Shown: piece by piece, positions 29,383-39,294 of the stretch
How positions within the stretch are numbered: position 1 is the first letter of the stretch
How the letters are laid out: every line of letters starts with the position of its first letter
DNA from: Streptococcus australis
GTDB taxonomy: Bacteria; Bacillota; Bacilli; Lactobacillales; Streptococcaceae
DNA: 64,000 nucleotides
NCBI RefSeq assembly: GCF_003943615.1
Contig: NZ_RJPZ01000003.1
Span: 38,135 to 102,134 of the forward strand
Direction: 5' to 3'
Translations under genes and position numbers: made by a program
The notes under the pieces: model-generated
Told to the model about the DNA's origin: nothing
What the model saw: only the letters and a program-made list of their open reading frames with translations
The model's database searches: none

Positions 29383-30117
29383 TTAGGCTTCGAACCACCA
29401 TTCAATCTTGCTTGGATCCTCAACCAAGACAAATTGCTCTTTTCTCGGTACAAAAGTCACCTGATCTCCAAAGCAAGAGGCCACTTCACTTGCTACAAAT
29501 GGCTCTAGAATGACCTTGACCTGACAAAGGTCCCAAGTCTGTCCATTAGCTAGTGTGAGGTCCGGACCATCTGATGCTTCTAAGTCTAAATACTCTTCTA
29601 AGCCAGGTAGTTGTTGATAGAAAGCTGTAGAAGTCTCTACATTAGGTACACGAAGAACTATCTTTTCTACGAAAAACTCCGTCAAGGTTGTAAACTCTTC
29701 ATTCGCTTGAAAATCTGGAACTTCCTCAATTTCAGTTAAACTGTCCACTTGCTCTTCCGCATGGAGCAAGATACGATCTCCTTCTGGCGAAAGAGCTTCA
29801 AAGGCATAGCCATTTTCCCCTCTGAAGAGGCGATCAACTTGATGACCACGAGCCAGAAGCCACTCAATTTCTTGCGGGTTGGTCACGCGAATCTTTAAGC
29901 AAGCCAAGCGTTTTGGTCCCTCAACCTTACGGGTTCTCATACTAGGGGATTCCTCTAAATAGAGGCGGTCTGTCTTCGATTGATCTCCAAGGGATAATAA
30001 AGCCCCATCTTCCAACAGGGTTTTCATTCCTAAGACCTTTTCAAAAAATTCTTGATTGACATTTCGATTGTTTGTTTTTAATACGGGTGAAATACTACTA
30101 ATCTTATTTATGCACAT
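29383..30117 (-). CDS. cppA: CppA family protein (annotated C3-degrading proteinase)
   Basis: 244 residues, two-domain CppA_N/CppA_C architecture. The N-terminal half (SPVLKTNNRNVNQEFFEKVLGM...ALLSLGD) has the look of a glyoxalase/VOC strand-helix unit, and the C-terminal half (FVEKIVLRVPNVETSTAFYQQLPG) repeats the same pattern. In pneumococcus CppA was reported to degrade complement C3, but no protease motif is visible and the fold argues for another biochemistry. The ATG at 30117 is preceded by GGAGG and a promoter. An extension to 30198 would run through that promoter and is rejected. Confidence 0.85.
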   Translation of the reverse strand: MCINKISSISPVLKTNNRNVNQEFFEKVLGMKTLLEDGALLSLGDQSKTDRLYLEESPSMRTRKVEGPKRLACLKIRVTNPQEIEWLLARGHQVDRLFRGENGYAFEALSPEGDRILLHAEEQVDSLTEIEEVPDFQANEEFTTLTEFFVEKIVLRVPNVETSTAFYQQLPGLEEYLDLEASDGPDLTLANGQTWDLCQVKVILEPFVASEVASCFGDQVTFVPRKEQFVLVEDPSKIEWWFEA

Positions 30118-30137
30118 AATTCCTCCAAGTCTTTTAT

Positions 30138-30166
30138 ATTTTAAAAGATTTTCTTTTTTTTTACAA
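30138..30166 (-). promoter_or_regulatory. cppA promoter
   Basis: Minus-strand TTGTAA (30161-30166), a 17-bp A-rich spacer, TAAAAT (30138-30143). Confidence 0.65.
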
Positions 30167-30179
30167 GAAATCTTGTGCA

Positions 30180-30215
30180 AAAAAGACAGATTTCTCAAAA
30201 TTTTGAATCTGTCTT
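30180..30215. terminator. Terminator between cppA and the HdeD-like gene
   Basis: AGACAGATT / AATCTGTCT stem around a loop containing the palindrome CAAAATTTTG, with A and T tracts on either side. Confidence 0.75.
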
Positions 30216-30222
30216 TCTTTAC

Positions 30223-31503
30223 TTAATATACTGTTCGTGTATGGACCCGCCCGTTTGGAGCTTCAAATTCGTATTCTAAGTAATCCTGATAGGTCCCTGG
30301 TGCAATCACTCCACGCACATCTAATACAGCCGTTCCCGCCTGTCCCACAATGGAATCTGCTAACAGGCAGCAATTCGTAGACAGAACAAAGTAAGATTTA
30401 AAACGCGAAGAAGTAAATTTATATAGCTCAGCCCCTAAATCATATTTCAATTTGTAAGCGTAGGTCGGCTGACCGTCTTCCAGTAACCTACTAGGTGGAT
30501 ACCAAGGTTCTAACAACTGATCAATTTCAGCTAGACGCTTCTCTACTGCCTGATTCTCTTCTTCGGTAAGGGATAGGCTGTAGCCAAACAGCGTCTTTTG
30601 ACTCTCTTTTTTACATAGTTCGATGTATGGTTCCTTATCCACTTTAAACAGTACGCCATCCCCAATCGTCCCAAATAGACGCTCTGAAAAGGGATCGTAA
30701 CTTCCGTAAGAAATGACCTTCCCCTGATAACAAATATCTACATGCCCAATCGCTCCAAATAAGTTGCTGTCAGAAGTATGAACCAAAATTTCTAATTCCC
30801 TTGCCTCTTCTTCTTTTTTCACCAATCGATAAGGGCCTGTGTGTCCCGCCGAGCTCCCTTTTTGAAGAAACTGGTTAAACCGTTTTAACTCCTTAGCAGG
30901 GATAAAGGCTGCAAAGATAACCGGTAGGCTAATACGAAAGCGACGTTTTAACTCTTGGCCTTGTTGGTCTTTGTCAAATAAAATACCATCTCGAATATTA
31001 GAAATCCCCAACAAGACCAGATAAGCCCCCAAGAGGATAAATTGGAAGTGCCCATCTGAACCAGGTTCCAAGACAGTTGCTAGACCAATCCCACCGTTTA
31101 AAAGCGCATCCCATAAATAGAGCCAGCCTCCTTTTACCCGATTGGCCTTATAAAGCCAAAATGTGATCCCATAGACAATGGCACTCCCCAACTGATATGC
31201 CCCTAAACAAATCACAACTAAGTTTACGGGCAGACTACTCAGTCGATTCAACCAGATCAACGCAAGTGAAAGAAAAATAAACCAAATAGAGTGGCTATAG
31301 GAAATAGACTTGCTACGTAACAAAAAGCGAAGAAGAAAGCTTCCTAGTCCATCAACTAAAAAGTAAATGGCTAATAGATCCAAGGAAAATTTTGTGAAAC
31401 CAACACCGTTTCGAAAAATGAGGATCCCAAAAATGACGGCAAGAACCCCAAACAATAAAGTCCGTCTTCTTGCAACTTCTTCAACAGATAATTTTCTCAC
31501 CAT
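30223..31503 (-). CDS. HdeD-like (DUF308) membrane protein fused to a permuted papain-like domain
   Basis: 426 residues. Residues ~15-175 hold about six membrane helices in three hairpins of the HdeD/DUF308 type. Residues ~235-426 are soluble. They start with a strand and a histidine (VHTSDSNLFGAIGHVDI, His254) and carry a cysteine in a late STNCC motif (Cys378) at the start of a helix. His first, Cys late in an NC motif, is the order of circularly permuted NlpC/P60-like enzymes (YiiX/DUF4105 class). This suggests a thiol amidase or protease tethered to the membrane. The domain assignment is inference; the helices are clear. It has its own terminator and is divergent from pepX. Confidence 0.65.
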   Translation of the reverse strand: MVRKLSVEEVARRRTLLFGVLAVIFGILIFRNGVGFTKFSLDLLAIYFLVDGLGSFLLRFLLRSKSISYSHSIWFIFLSLALIWLNRLSSLPVNLVVICLGAYQLGSAIVYGITFWLYKANRVKGGWLYLWDALLNGGIGLATVLEPGSDGHFQFILLGAYLVLLGISNIRDGILFDKDQQGQELKRRFRISLPVIFAAFIPAKELKRFNQFLQKGSSAGHTGPYRLVKKEEEARELEILVHTSDSNLFGAIGHVDICYQGKVISYGSYDPFSERLFGTIGDGVLFKVDKEPYIELCKKESQKTLFGYSLSLTEEENQAVEKRLAEIDQLLEPWYPPSRLLEDGQPTYAYKLKYDLGAELYKFTSSRFKSYFVLSTNCCLLADSIVGQAGTAVLDVRGVIAPGTYQDYLEYEFEAPNGRVHTRTVY

Positions 31504-31532
31504 GACACCCTCCTTCAGAGATCAAAGGTCTT

Positions 31533-31561
31533 TAGACAAATACTATTTTATCACGTATAAT
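31533..31561 (+). promoter_or_regulatory. pepX promoter
   Basis: TAGACA (31533-31538), a 17-bp spacer, TATAAT (31556-31561), about 43 bp before the pepX ATG. Confidence 0.7.
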
Positions 31562-31604
31562 ATAAGAAGTAAAGAAACAGTGAAGCTGATAAAAGGAGCA
31601 TCCT

Positions 31605-33884
31605 ATGAAATTCAATCAATATAGCTATCTACCAGTCGACCAAGCAGACATTCTAAAGGAACTGAAAGAAATCGGGTTTGACCTTCCCCTTCATCTTACA
31701 GAGAAAGAACTGTTTGAATGGTTTGTTCGCAAGGTTTATTTCACCTACAAAAATACAGATTATCCTCTCTCTAACCTAGTGGCGGATGCTGAAACAGATC
31801 TCCTGAGCTATTTCCAATCTGACCGCGAATGGTCTCCAAATATTTTCTACACAGTGGCCCTCCAATTGCTCGGTTTCCGCTATTTTATTGACTTTGAAAA
31901 TACGGACAGCTTCTTAAAAGAAGTCCAAATTCCGATTGAGTATGGAAACTTGGTAGAGAACCTCTATCACCTCCTTAACACTCGTACGGTCAAAGGGAAT
32001 TTACTAATTGAGCAGTTGGTCAGCGATGGCTTGATCCCCGAGGACAATCGCTACCACTTTTTCAACGGAAAAAGTCTAGCTACCTTTAACTGCCATGATG
32101 TAATCCGTGAAGTGGTCTATGTGGAGAGTCGAGTTGATAGCGACCAGGATAGTCTTCCAGATTTGGTCAAGGTCAATATTATTCGCCCACGCTATGAAGG
32201 AAAAATCCCAGCCGTCATGACTGCCAGCCCTTATCACCAAGGAACCAATGACAAGGCTAGCGACAAGGCTCTCTATAATATGAATGTGGACCTCGAGGTC
32301 AAAGAACCTCATACCATCCAAGTAGAAGAACCTCAATTAGAATTGGTGGATCCTGTCGGTTCAGCTCAACTAGTCTCTGAGGCTGAAGAAACCCTCACTC
32401 ATATCAACTCCAGTTATACCCTCAATGACTACCTTCTCGCTCGTGGTTTTGCCAATCTCTACGTCTCCGGTTTAGGGACCAAGGACTCTCAAGGCTTGAT
32501 GACCAATGGAGATTACCGTCAAATCGAGGCCTATAAAAATGTTATCGACTGGCTCAACGGCCGTTGCCGGGCCTTTACAGACCACAGTCGCCAACGCCAA
32601 GTCAAGGCCGATTGGTCTAACGGCAAAGTTGCTACGACGGGCTTGTCCTACCTAGGGACCATGTCCAATGGACTGGCTACCACCGGTGTCGATGGCCTAG
32701 AAGTTATCATCGCAGAAGCCGGTATCTCTTCTTGGTACAACTACTATCGGGAAAACGGACTCGTGACGAGTCCTGGCGGCTATCCTGGAGAGGATTTTGA
32801 TTCGCTTGCTGAGTTGACTTATTCACGTGCCCTTCGGGCTGGAGACTATCTCCGCCACCATGCAGCCCATGTCGCTGATTTGGAAGAGGTTAAGAAGCAA
32901 TTGGATCGCAAAACAGGGGACTACAACCAATTCTGGCATGACCGCAACTATCTCCTTCAGGCAGACAAAGTCAAGGCAGAGGTCGTCTTCACCCATGGTT
33001 CCCAAGACTGGAATGTCAAGCCCCTCCATGTATACCAAATGTTCCAAGCCCTTCCAGCCAACATCAAGAAACACCTCTTCTATCACAATGGAGCCCATGT
33101 CTATCTCAACAACTGGCAGTCCATTGACTTCCGTGAGAGTATGAATGCCCTCCTCTCTAAAAAATTACTGGGCTATGATTCAAGCTATGAATTGCCAACC
33201 GTCATCTGGCAGGACAATACAGGGGAACAAAGTTGGACTTCCTTGGAAGACTTTGGCAATCAAACAGCCCAGCGGACCTTCCCACTGGGAGATGGTGAGA
33301 GAGTCATCCAAAACCGCTATGCGACAGAAGATTATGAGCGCTATGGCAAAGCCTATCCAACCTTCCTAACTGATCTTTACCAAGATAAGGCCCAACAGGT
33401 GACCATCGATCTTCCGATCGCAGAAGACTTACACCTCAACGGAAAAGCTCGCCTTCACCTGCGGCTCCAATCTAGCACAAACAAAGGCTTGCTCTCAGCC
33501 CAACTCATGGAGCTAGGAAGCAAGAAATATCTCCAACCCTATCCAGCTGTCCTATCCGTCCGCACCCTTGATAACGGTCGCTACCATATGCTAGACAATT
33601 TGACCGAGTTGCCATTTAAGGAAGCCGGTCAACGGGTGATTACAAAGGGCTATCTCAACCTTCAAAACCGTCATGATCTCTTACAAGTCGAACCTGTAAC
33701 CCCAGGGGAATGGATGGAATTCGACTTTGAACTCCAACCAACCATCTACAAGCTGGAAAAAGGGACTACTCTTCGTCTTGTCCTTTATACAACCGACTTC
33801 GAGATCACTGTCCGCGACCAAACGGACTACCAACTCACCATTGATCTGGCTAACTCCAGATTAACCCTTCCTAAGATGGATTAA
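31605..33884 (+). CDS. pepX: Xaa-Pro dipeptidyl-peptidase
   Basis: 759 residues, S15 family. It removes X-Pro dipeptides from proline-rich peptides such as casein or salivary fragments. The nucleophile is Ser348 in TTGLSYLGT, with the Asp in the [10 protein letters not shown] region and the His in [10 protein letters not shown] completing the triad. An N-terminal helical domain (~1-145) used for dimerisation and a C-terminal jelly-roll (~560-759) are evident from the sequence layout. No signal peptide, so likely cytosolic, though release by autolysis is known in streptococci. RBS AAAAGGAG. Confidence 0.97.
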   Translation: MKFNQYSYLPVDQADILKELKEIGFDLPLHLTEKELFEWFVRKVYFTYKNTDYPLSNLVADAETDLLSYFQSDREWSPNIFYTVALQLLGFRYFIDFENTDSFLKEVQIPIEYGNLVENLYHLLNTRTVKGNLLIEQLVSDGLIPEDNRYHFFNGKSLATFNCHDVIREVVYVESRVDSDQDSLPDLVKVNIIRPRYEGKIPAVMTASPYHQGTNDKASDKALYNMNVDLEVKEPHTIQVEEPQLELVDPVGSAQLVSEAEETLTHINSSYTLNDYLLARGFANLYVSGLGTKDSQGLMTNGDYRQIEAYKNVIDWLNGRCRAFTDHSRQRQVKADWSNGKVATTGLSYLGTMSNGLATTGVDGLEVIIAEAGISSWYNYYRENGLVTSPGGYPGEDFDSLAELTYSRALRAGDYLRHHAAHVADLEEVKKQLDRKTGDYNQFWHDRNYLLQADKVKAEVVFTHGSQDWNVKPLHVYQMFQALPANIKKHLFYHNGAHVYLNNWQSIDFRESMNALLSKKLLGYDSSYELPTVIWQDNTGEQSWTSLEDFGNQTAQRTFPLGDGERVIQNRYATEDYERYGKAYPTFLTDLYQDKAQQVTIDLPIAEDLHLNGKARLHLRLQSSTNKGLLSAQLMELGSKKYLQPYPAVLSVRTLDNGRYHMLDNLTELPFKEAGQRVITKGYLNLQNRHDLLQVEPVTPGEWMEFDFELQPTIYKLEKGTTLRLVLYTTDFEITVRDQTDYQLTIDLANSRLTLPKMD

Positions 33885-33927
33885 GGAATTTCATGCTTTT
33901 TCCTTGTCGTCCCTTCCCTTGCTTGAT

Positions 33928-33956
33928 TTGACAGCCTTGCCTACTTATGATAATAT
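33928..33956 (+). promoter_or_regulatory. rocS promoter
   Basis: TTGACA (33928-33933), a 17-bp spacer, TAATAT (33951-33956). Confidence 0.75.
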
Positions 33957-33996
33957 CTAAGAGAGTATTTCATAGAAAAAGAGTTTAGAGGATATT

Positions 33997-34512
33997 ATGG
34001 CTATCGAAAAAACAGTCAGCGAAATTGCTGAAATTCTAGGAGTTAGTCGCCAAGCGGTCAACAACCGTGTTAAGGCCCTAGATCCTGAAGATACAGAAAA
34101 AAATGATAAGGGAGTTACCGTCGTAACCCGTAGTGGCTTGATCAAGCTAGAAGAAATCTACAAAAAGACCATCTTTGAAGACGAGCCTGTCAGTGATGAT
34201 GTGAAACAGCGTGAATTGATGGAAATTTTGGTAGATGAAAAAAATGCCGAAATCGTCCGTCTCTACGAACAACTAAAAGCAAAAGACGACCAGCTAAAAT
34301 CCAAAGATGAGCAATTAGCTAAAAAGGATGAGCAGTTGCGTGTCAAAGATGTTCAGATTGCTGAAAAAGACAAACAGCTCGACCAACAACAACAGCTAAC
34401 CCTTCAGGCTATGAATGACCGTGAAACATTGAAATTAGAATTAGATCAAGCCAATGAAAAGGTTCAAGAACAAGAGAGTAAAGGCTTCTGGAGACGCGTC
34501 TTTGGTCGCTAA
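33997..34512 (+). CDS. rocS: Regulator of chromosome segregation RocS-like protein (DUF536)
   Basis: 171 residues in three parts: an N-terminal helix-turn-helix (VSEIAEILGVSRQAVNNRVKAL), a long coiled coil built on short heptad-like repeats (KDDQLKSKDEQLAKKDEQL...KDVQIAEKDKQL), and a C-terminal amphipathic tail (SKGFWRRVFGR) suited to membrane attachment. This layout and the position right after pepX match pneumococcal RocS, which links the chromosome, the membrane and the capsule tyrosine kinase. DUF536 is the database name for the family. RBS GAGG precedes the ATG. Confidence 0.82.
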   Translation: MAIEKTVSEIAEILGVSRQAVNNRVKALDPEDTEKNDKGVTVVTRSGLIKLEEIYKKTIFEDEPVSDDVKQRELMEILVDEKNAEIVRLYEQLKAKDDQLKSKDEQLAKKDEQLRVKDVQIAEKDKQLDQQQQLTLQAMNDRETLKLELDQANEKVQEQESKGFWRRVFGR

Positions 34513-34536
34513 AAACTGACTTCGGTCAGTTTTTTC
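34511..34536 (+). terminator. rocS terminator
   Basis: AAAACTGAC, TTCG tetraloop, GTCAGTTTTTT. Confidence 0.9.
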
Positions 34537-34600
34537 TATGCCTTTGCCTCCCCTCAATAATTAGAAAATCCAAAAACACCCAATAGATGAAGGAGTTCCC

Positions 34601-35194
34601 TTGAAAGAATTAAGCCACTATGTCTCCTTTGATTTAGAATTTAATCAATTTGAAGGAAAGTACCACATTATCCAAGTTTCTGCTGTCCGCTTTGCAGATG
34701 GCCAAGAAGTTGCCCACTATGATTCCTATGCCTATACGGATAAACCACTAAAGAGCTTTATCAATGGCCTCACCGGGATCACATCTGATAAAATCCTCCA
34801 AGCTCCCCCACTCGAGCAAGTCCTAGCGGAGTTCCGAGATTTTGTTGCAGATAGTCCCCTCATTGGATACAATGCCATCAAGAGTGACCTCCCTATCCTA
34901 GCGGAAAATGGGCTAGAGTTCACGGACCAATATGCTGTCGATGTCTTTGAAGAAGCTTCTAAACGCCGACCTTCTGACCTCCATGGGATTAAGAACTTGC
35001 AGCTTCATACAGTTGCTCAGTTTTTAGGAGTGGCTGGAAAATCGCATGATAGTCTAGAAGATGCACGAATGACCGCCCTTGTTTATGAAGCCTTTCTCGA
35101 ATCAGATCGGGCACGGCAACTCCTAACCGAGCAAGAATCCTTTTCTACCTCTCCTTTTGGTGGATTAGACCTCTCCAATTTTTTTAACGACTAA
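34601..35194 (+). CDS. DEDDh 3'-5' exonuclease (DnaQ-like)
   Basis: 197 residues. ExoI motif is SFDLEFNQ (Asp-x-Glu), ExoII is LIGYNAIKSDLPIL (Asp), and ExoIII is SHDSLEDARMT with the His five residues before the Asp, as in DEDDh enzymes. This is a stand-alone proofreading-type exonuclease domain, possibly acting in DNA repair or RNA turnover; it is not the PolC proofreading domain. Start codon is TTG with GGAG at 5 bp. It is followed by a 175-bp repeat. Confidence 0.85.
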   Translation: MKELSHYVSFDLEFNQFEGKYHIIQVSAVRFADGQEVAHYDSYAYTDKPLKSFINGLTGITSDKILQAPPLEQVLAEFRDFVADSPLIGYNAIKSDLPILAENGLEFTDQYAVDVFEEASKRRPSDLHGIKNLQLHTVAQFLGVAGKSHDSLEDARMTALVYEAFLESDRARQLLTEQESFSTSPFGGLDLSNFFND

Positions 35195-35197
35195 AAA

Positions 35198-35372
35198 GAG
35201 AGTGGGACAGAAATCGGTCATTCGTTAGAATTCGATTTCGTCGTCCCACCTCCGCACAGTTGAGTAGGGCTGTAAAAGCTGATGAAATCAGCGTAGTAGA
35301 GCCCACTCAACCACTGCGTCTTGCTCGACAATCCTAAGACAATTGAGAGGCTAGGACTTTTGTCCCAGCCTC
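35198..35372. repeat. MITE-like 175-bp intergenic repeat, copy 1
   Basis: Ends are imperfect terminal inverted repeats (GAGAGTGGGACAGAAAT and the complement of ACTTTTGTCCCAGCCTC). The middle carries a long interrupted palindrome (GTTGAGTAGGGCT with AGAGCCCACTCAAC) and an inner CTGAT-GAA-ATCAG hairpin. A near-identical copy in the opposite orientation lies at 49029-49202. No ORF inside. Confidence 0.85.
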
Positions 35373-35385
35373 TTTCTCTGTATGC

Positions 35386-35685
35386 TTAGAATGGTAATTT
35401 ACCAGCAAAAGCTCCCAATTTTTTCTTGGTTGCTGCATCAATTTCTTCGATGGCTGCATTGATAGCTTGAACGGTCATATCAGCAAGAGTTTCTGTATCT
35501 TCGGGGTCCACAACTGCTGGGTTAAATTCGATGGATACCACCTTCTTATCACCTGTCAGAGTTGCAACCACCAAATCCTGAGCGGATTTACCAACAAATT
35601 GAGAAGCAGCCAATTCTGCCTGACTTTGTTCCATTTGTTTCTGAAGCTTTTGTGCTTGCTTCATCATATTTTGCATATTCATCAT
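35386..35685 (-). CDS. YbaB/EbfC family nucleoid-associated protein
   Basis: 99 residues with the typical N-terminal [24 protein letters not shown] helix, a three-stranded sheet in the middle ([25 protein letters not shown]) and a C-terminal helix ending in a [11 protein letters not shown] tail. Members bind DNA as dimers and affect nucleoid structure. Here it stands alone rather than beside dnaX-recR. Tandem ATGs at 35685 and 35682 leave the exact start open, and no strong RBS is visible. Confidence 0.9.
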   Translation of the reverse strand: MMNMQNMMKQAQKLQKQMEQSQAELAASQFVGKSAQDLVVATLTGDKKVVSIEFNPAVVDPEDTETLADMTVQAINAAIEEIDAATKKKLGAFAGKLPF

Positions 35686-35825
35686 AAGATTTTCTAGATT
35701 CCTTTCCTAGCAAGGGTTTAGACCCTTTTGTTTAATGCTTATTGCCCATTTCTGCCCAATTTCTAGTAAGATGAGCAGTTTTCTTCTATTATAGCATGTT
35801 TTCTCCGTCCGACAAAGCTGATTTT

Positions 35826-37172
35826 TTATTTAAACAGCGTTGTGACAATGAGTTGGACATTTAAAAGAGTCAGAAGAGTAGCTACTCCATAAGCTAGGTA
35901 GGTATTCCATTTTGCATTGACAAATTCTCCCATGATTTTTTTATTGGAGGTAAAGTAAACCAAGGGGAAAATTGAAAATGGTAAAGCCAGAGACAAGAAG
36001 ACTTGAGAATAGACCAACAAATCATCTAGAACACTTTCCTGATCCCTAAATAGAAAGGCGACAATCAGGACCGGAGTGAGGGCCAACATCCTAGTAAAGA
36101 GGCGGACAAGCCATTGAGGAAGCCGGAATTTAAGAAAACCTTCCATGACAATTTGTCCCGTCAGAGTGCCTGTAATGGTTGAATTCTGACCACTTGCTAA
36201 CAAGGCAACGGCAAACAGAGTGGACAGAAAAGGACTCGCAATAGCTCCTGCAATGGCATTGTTTTGCAAGGCATCATACATACTAGAGAAGGCTCCAATT
36301 TCTTCTGCGTGTCCAAAAAAGAGGGCTGCTCCGAGAATCAACAAGAGAGAGTTGACAACAAAAGCCAGGGTTAATTCAATATTGGAGTCCCAGGTCATGA
36401 ACCGCACAGCCCGACGAATATCTGCAGGATCCTCATAATCGACCTTTCGTGTTTGTGAAATGGAAGAATGTAAATAGAGGTTATGAGGCATGACAGTTGC
36501 ACCAATAATCCCCAAGGCTAGCGTCAAGGCTTGCGATCCCTTAGGAAGACCTATGCCTACGATTTCCTTTTGGGGAATAAACCCAGCAAAAATTCCACCT
36601 ATATCTGGTTTTGATAAGACCACAAGATAGATAAAAATCCCCAGAATGGTCAAAATCAAGGTAGAGACAATGGCCTCAATCTTACGAAAACCCAAGTGCA
36701 TGAGTCCAAGGAGGAGGAAGACATCCAGGATGGTAACCAAAATAGAAAAGAGCAAGGGCCATCCGAACAGCAAATGGAGCGCAATCCCCGAACCAATGAC
36801 TTCTGCTAAATCTGTCGCCATCAAGGCTAATTCAATCACTATCCAGAGAATATAGCGGAGCCACTTAGGTAAATGTGTCGCCGTTGTCTGGGCCAAATCT
36901 TTCCGATGGACAATACCTAGTTTCCCAGCCATCTGTTGCAATTGCATGGCAATCAAGGAAGATAAGAGAACCACCGACAATAACAAGTAACGATAGTGAG
37001 CCCCTCCAACAACGCTGGTAATCCAGTTCCCAGGATCCATATAACCCACTGCTACTAGACTCCCCGGACCTGAAAACAATAATAAGGTCTTCCAAAAAGA
37101 AGTTCCCTTGGGAACCCTGACGGATTGATTGATTTCTTGGAGTGATTTCCGCTCTAACTGTTCTAAACTCAT
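35826..37172 (-). CDS. mntH: Nramp-family Mn2+/H+ symporter
   Basis: 448 residues, about 11-12 helices. The metal-site motifs are GYMDPGNW in TM1 (Asp and Asn ligands) and MPHNLYLHSS in TM6 (Met ligand and His). It imports manganese with protons, important for oxidative stress resistance in lactic acid bacteria. A minus-strand TATAAT lies about 40 bp upstream, with a TTTACC -35 at 18 bp. An MntR-type palindrome was not clearly identified. Divergent from the gene at 37460. Confidence 0.95.
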   Translation of the reverse strand: MSLEQLERKSLQEINQSVRVPKGTSFWKTLLLFSGPGSLVAVGYMDPGNWITSVVGGAHYRYLLLSVVLLSSLIAMQLQQMAGKLGIVHRKDLAQTTATHLPKWLRYILWIVIELALMATDLAEVIGSGIALHLLFGWPLLFSILVTILDVFLLLGLMHLGFRKIEAIVSTLILTILGIFIYLVVLSKPDIGGIFAGFIPQKEIVGIGLPKGSQALTLALGIIGATVMPHNLYLHSSISQTRKVDYEDPADIRRAVRFMTWDSNIELTLAFVVNSLLLILGAALFFGHAEEIGAFSSMYDALQNNAIAGAIASPFLSTLFAVALLASGQNSTITGTLTGQIVMEGFLKFRLPQWLVRLFTRMLALTPVLIVAFLFRDQESVLDDLLVYSQVFLSLALPFSIFPLVYFTSNKKIMGEFVNAKWNTYLAYGVATLLTLLNVQLIVTTLFK

Positions 37173-37331
37173 GATACTCTTCTTTCCACGACGTTACTTC
37201 CCCTTGATTATAGCACAAATGAAATATTTCGGTAAATTTTCTCTTTATTTTCAAAAAAAGATTCCCTTCCCAACTCCCACTTCACCATTGTCTTCGTATT
37301 CCTTTAGCGATTTTTTCTCCTTTGCTCCTCC

Positions 37332-37405
37332 AAATTGAACCGAATAGCTTCAAAAATGAACCAAATAGATTTTTCCCCCTATCCGGCTTCAAAAGCTTGT
37401 ATACT
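37332..37405 (+). promoter_or_regulatory. Direct-repeat regulatory site and promoter of the orphan receiver-like gene
   Basis: TGAACCGAATAG (37336-37347) and TGAACCAAATAG (37357-37368) repeat with 21-bp spacing, and the similarity extends over about 20 bp (16 of 20). TATACT at 37400-37405 serves as -10, and no good -35 is present. Two direct repeats about two helical turns apart, ending near -44, is the layout used by LytTR regulators such as ComE and BlpR. Confidence 0.55.
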
Positions 37406-37459
37406 AATCGTAACTGAAATATAGCTCAGTTATTTATTGAACAGCAAAGGAAAGAAACT

Positions 37460-37990
37460 ATGATCTATGTCATTGAATACAATTATCCCTCTAAGATGTT
37501 GGTCGAACATATTAACAACTATCTGGAGAAAAAACGAGTTCGTAATCTACCAGTCAAGCTGGTCTATAATGGAAATATCTCCTATATTGATTATGACTTA
37601 AAAAACATCTACTTCTTCTCCTGTCAAGGAAATTCTGGAATCAACGCCTACAAAGAGCTCGAACGCATCCGGAGAAATGATCCTTTCGGACGCATTATCG
37701 TTCACTCTAACAAGGTGGACGGACGCAGACTCATGGACCACAAACTGCAAGTCTATGGTTTGATGGAACTAAGCCTTAGTGACTACGGTAAGCCAGACCT
37801 CTATTATCAAGAGCTTGACTTTTTGCTAGGTGATCTCTACGAAGAGCTCTGGGAAATGGCTGCAGAAGCCAAGTACGCTGCTGGGAAGAAAACCAATCAG
37901 CTCTTCCCACGCTGGGGTCCTGAAATCGGAATTTACCCACCTAAGCGTTATTCCATCCATCTCCGTCAAAATCCAAACGAAGACGATTAA
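37460..37990 (+). CDS. Orphan pseudo-receiver protein resembling ComE/AgrA N-terminal domain
   Basis: 176 residues, soluble. Residues ~1-125 follow the strand-helix order of response-regulator receivers: MIYVIEYN, NIYFFSCQGNSGINAYKELERIRR, GRIIVHSNK, LQVYGLMELSLSD. Compared with ComE, the phosphorylated Asp position is Ser54 in YFFSCQ and the conserved Lys is missing, so phosphorylation by a kinase is unlikely. There is no LytTR DNA-binding domain; the last ~50 residues are a helix plus a tail ending QNPNEDD. No kinase gene is adjacent. RBS AAGGAAAG. The family call is by visual comparison only. Confidence 0.5.
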   Translation: MIYVIEYNYPSKMLVEHINNYLEKKRVRNLPVKLVYNGNISYIDYDLKNIYFFSCQGNSGINAYKELERIRRNDPFGRIIVHSNKVDGRRLMDHKLQVYGLMELSLSDYGKPDLYYQELDFLLGDLYEELWEMAAEAKYAAGKKTNQLFPRWGPEIGIYPPKRYSIHLRQNPNEDD

Positions 37991-37995
37991 CTCAT

Positions 37996-38031
37996 AAAAA
38001 GTGGAGCCTGGGGACAGGGTCCATTTTTTAT
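37996..38031 (+). terminator. Terminator of the pseudo-receiver gene
   Basis: AAGTGGAGCCTG, loop GGGA, CAGGGTCCATTTTTT with one mismatch. Confidence 0.75.
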
Positions 38032-38041
38032 GTTACAATGA

Positions 38042-39256
<1,215 letters not shown>

Positions 39257-39294
39257 TTTAGTATCTAAGGATGTTAGATAAGAAAGGAGCTATT

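Noticed and set aside
32076-33098. Antisense ORFs within pepX
   Set aside because: Explained by pepX codon usage; no start signals.
36865-37254. 129-codon ORF over the mntH start
   Set aside because: Out-of-frame with the clear Nramp motifs, and it reads through the mntH promoter.
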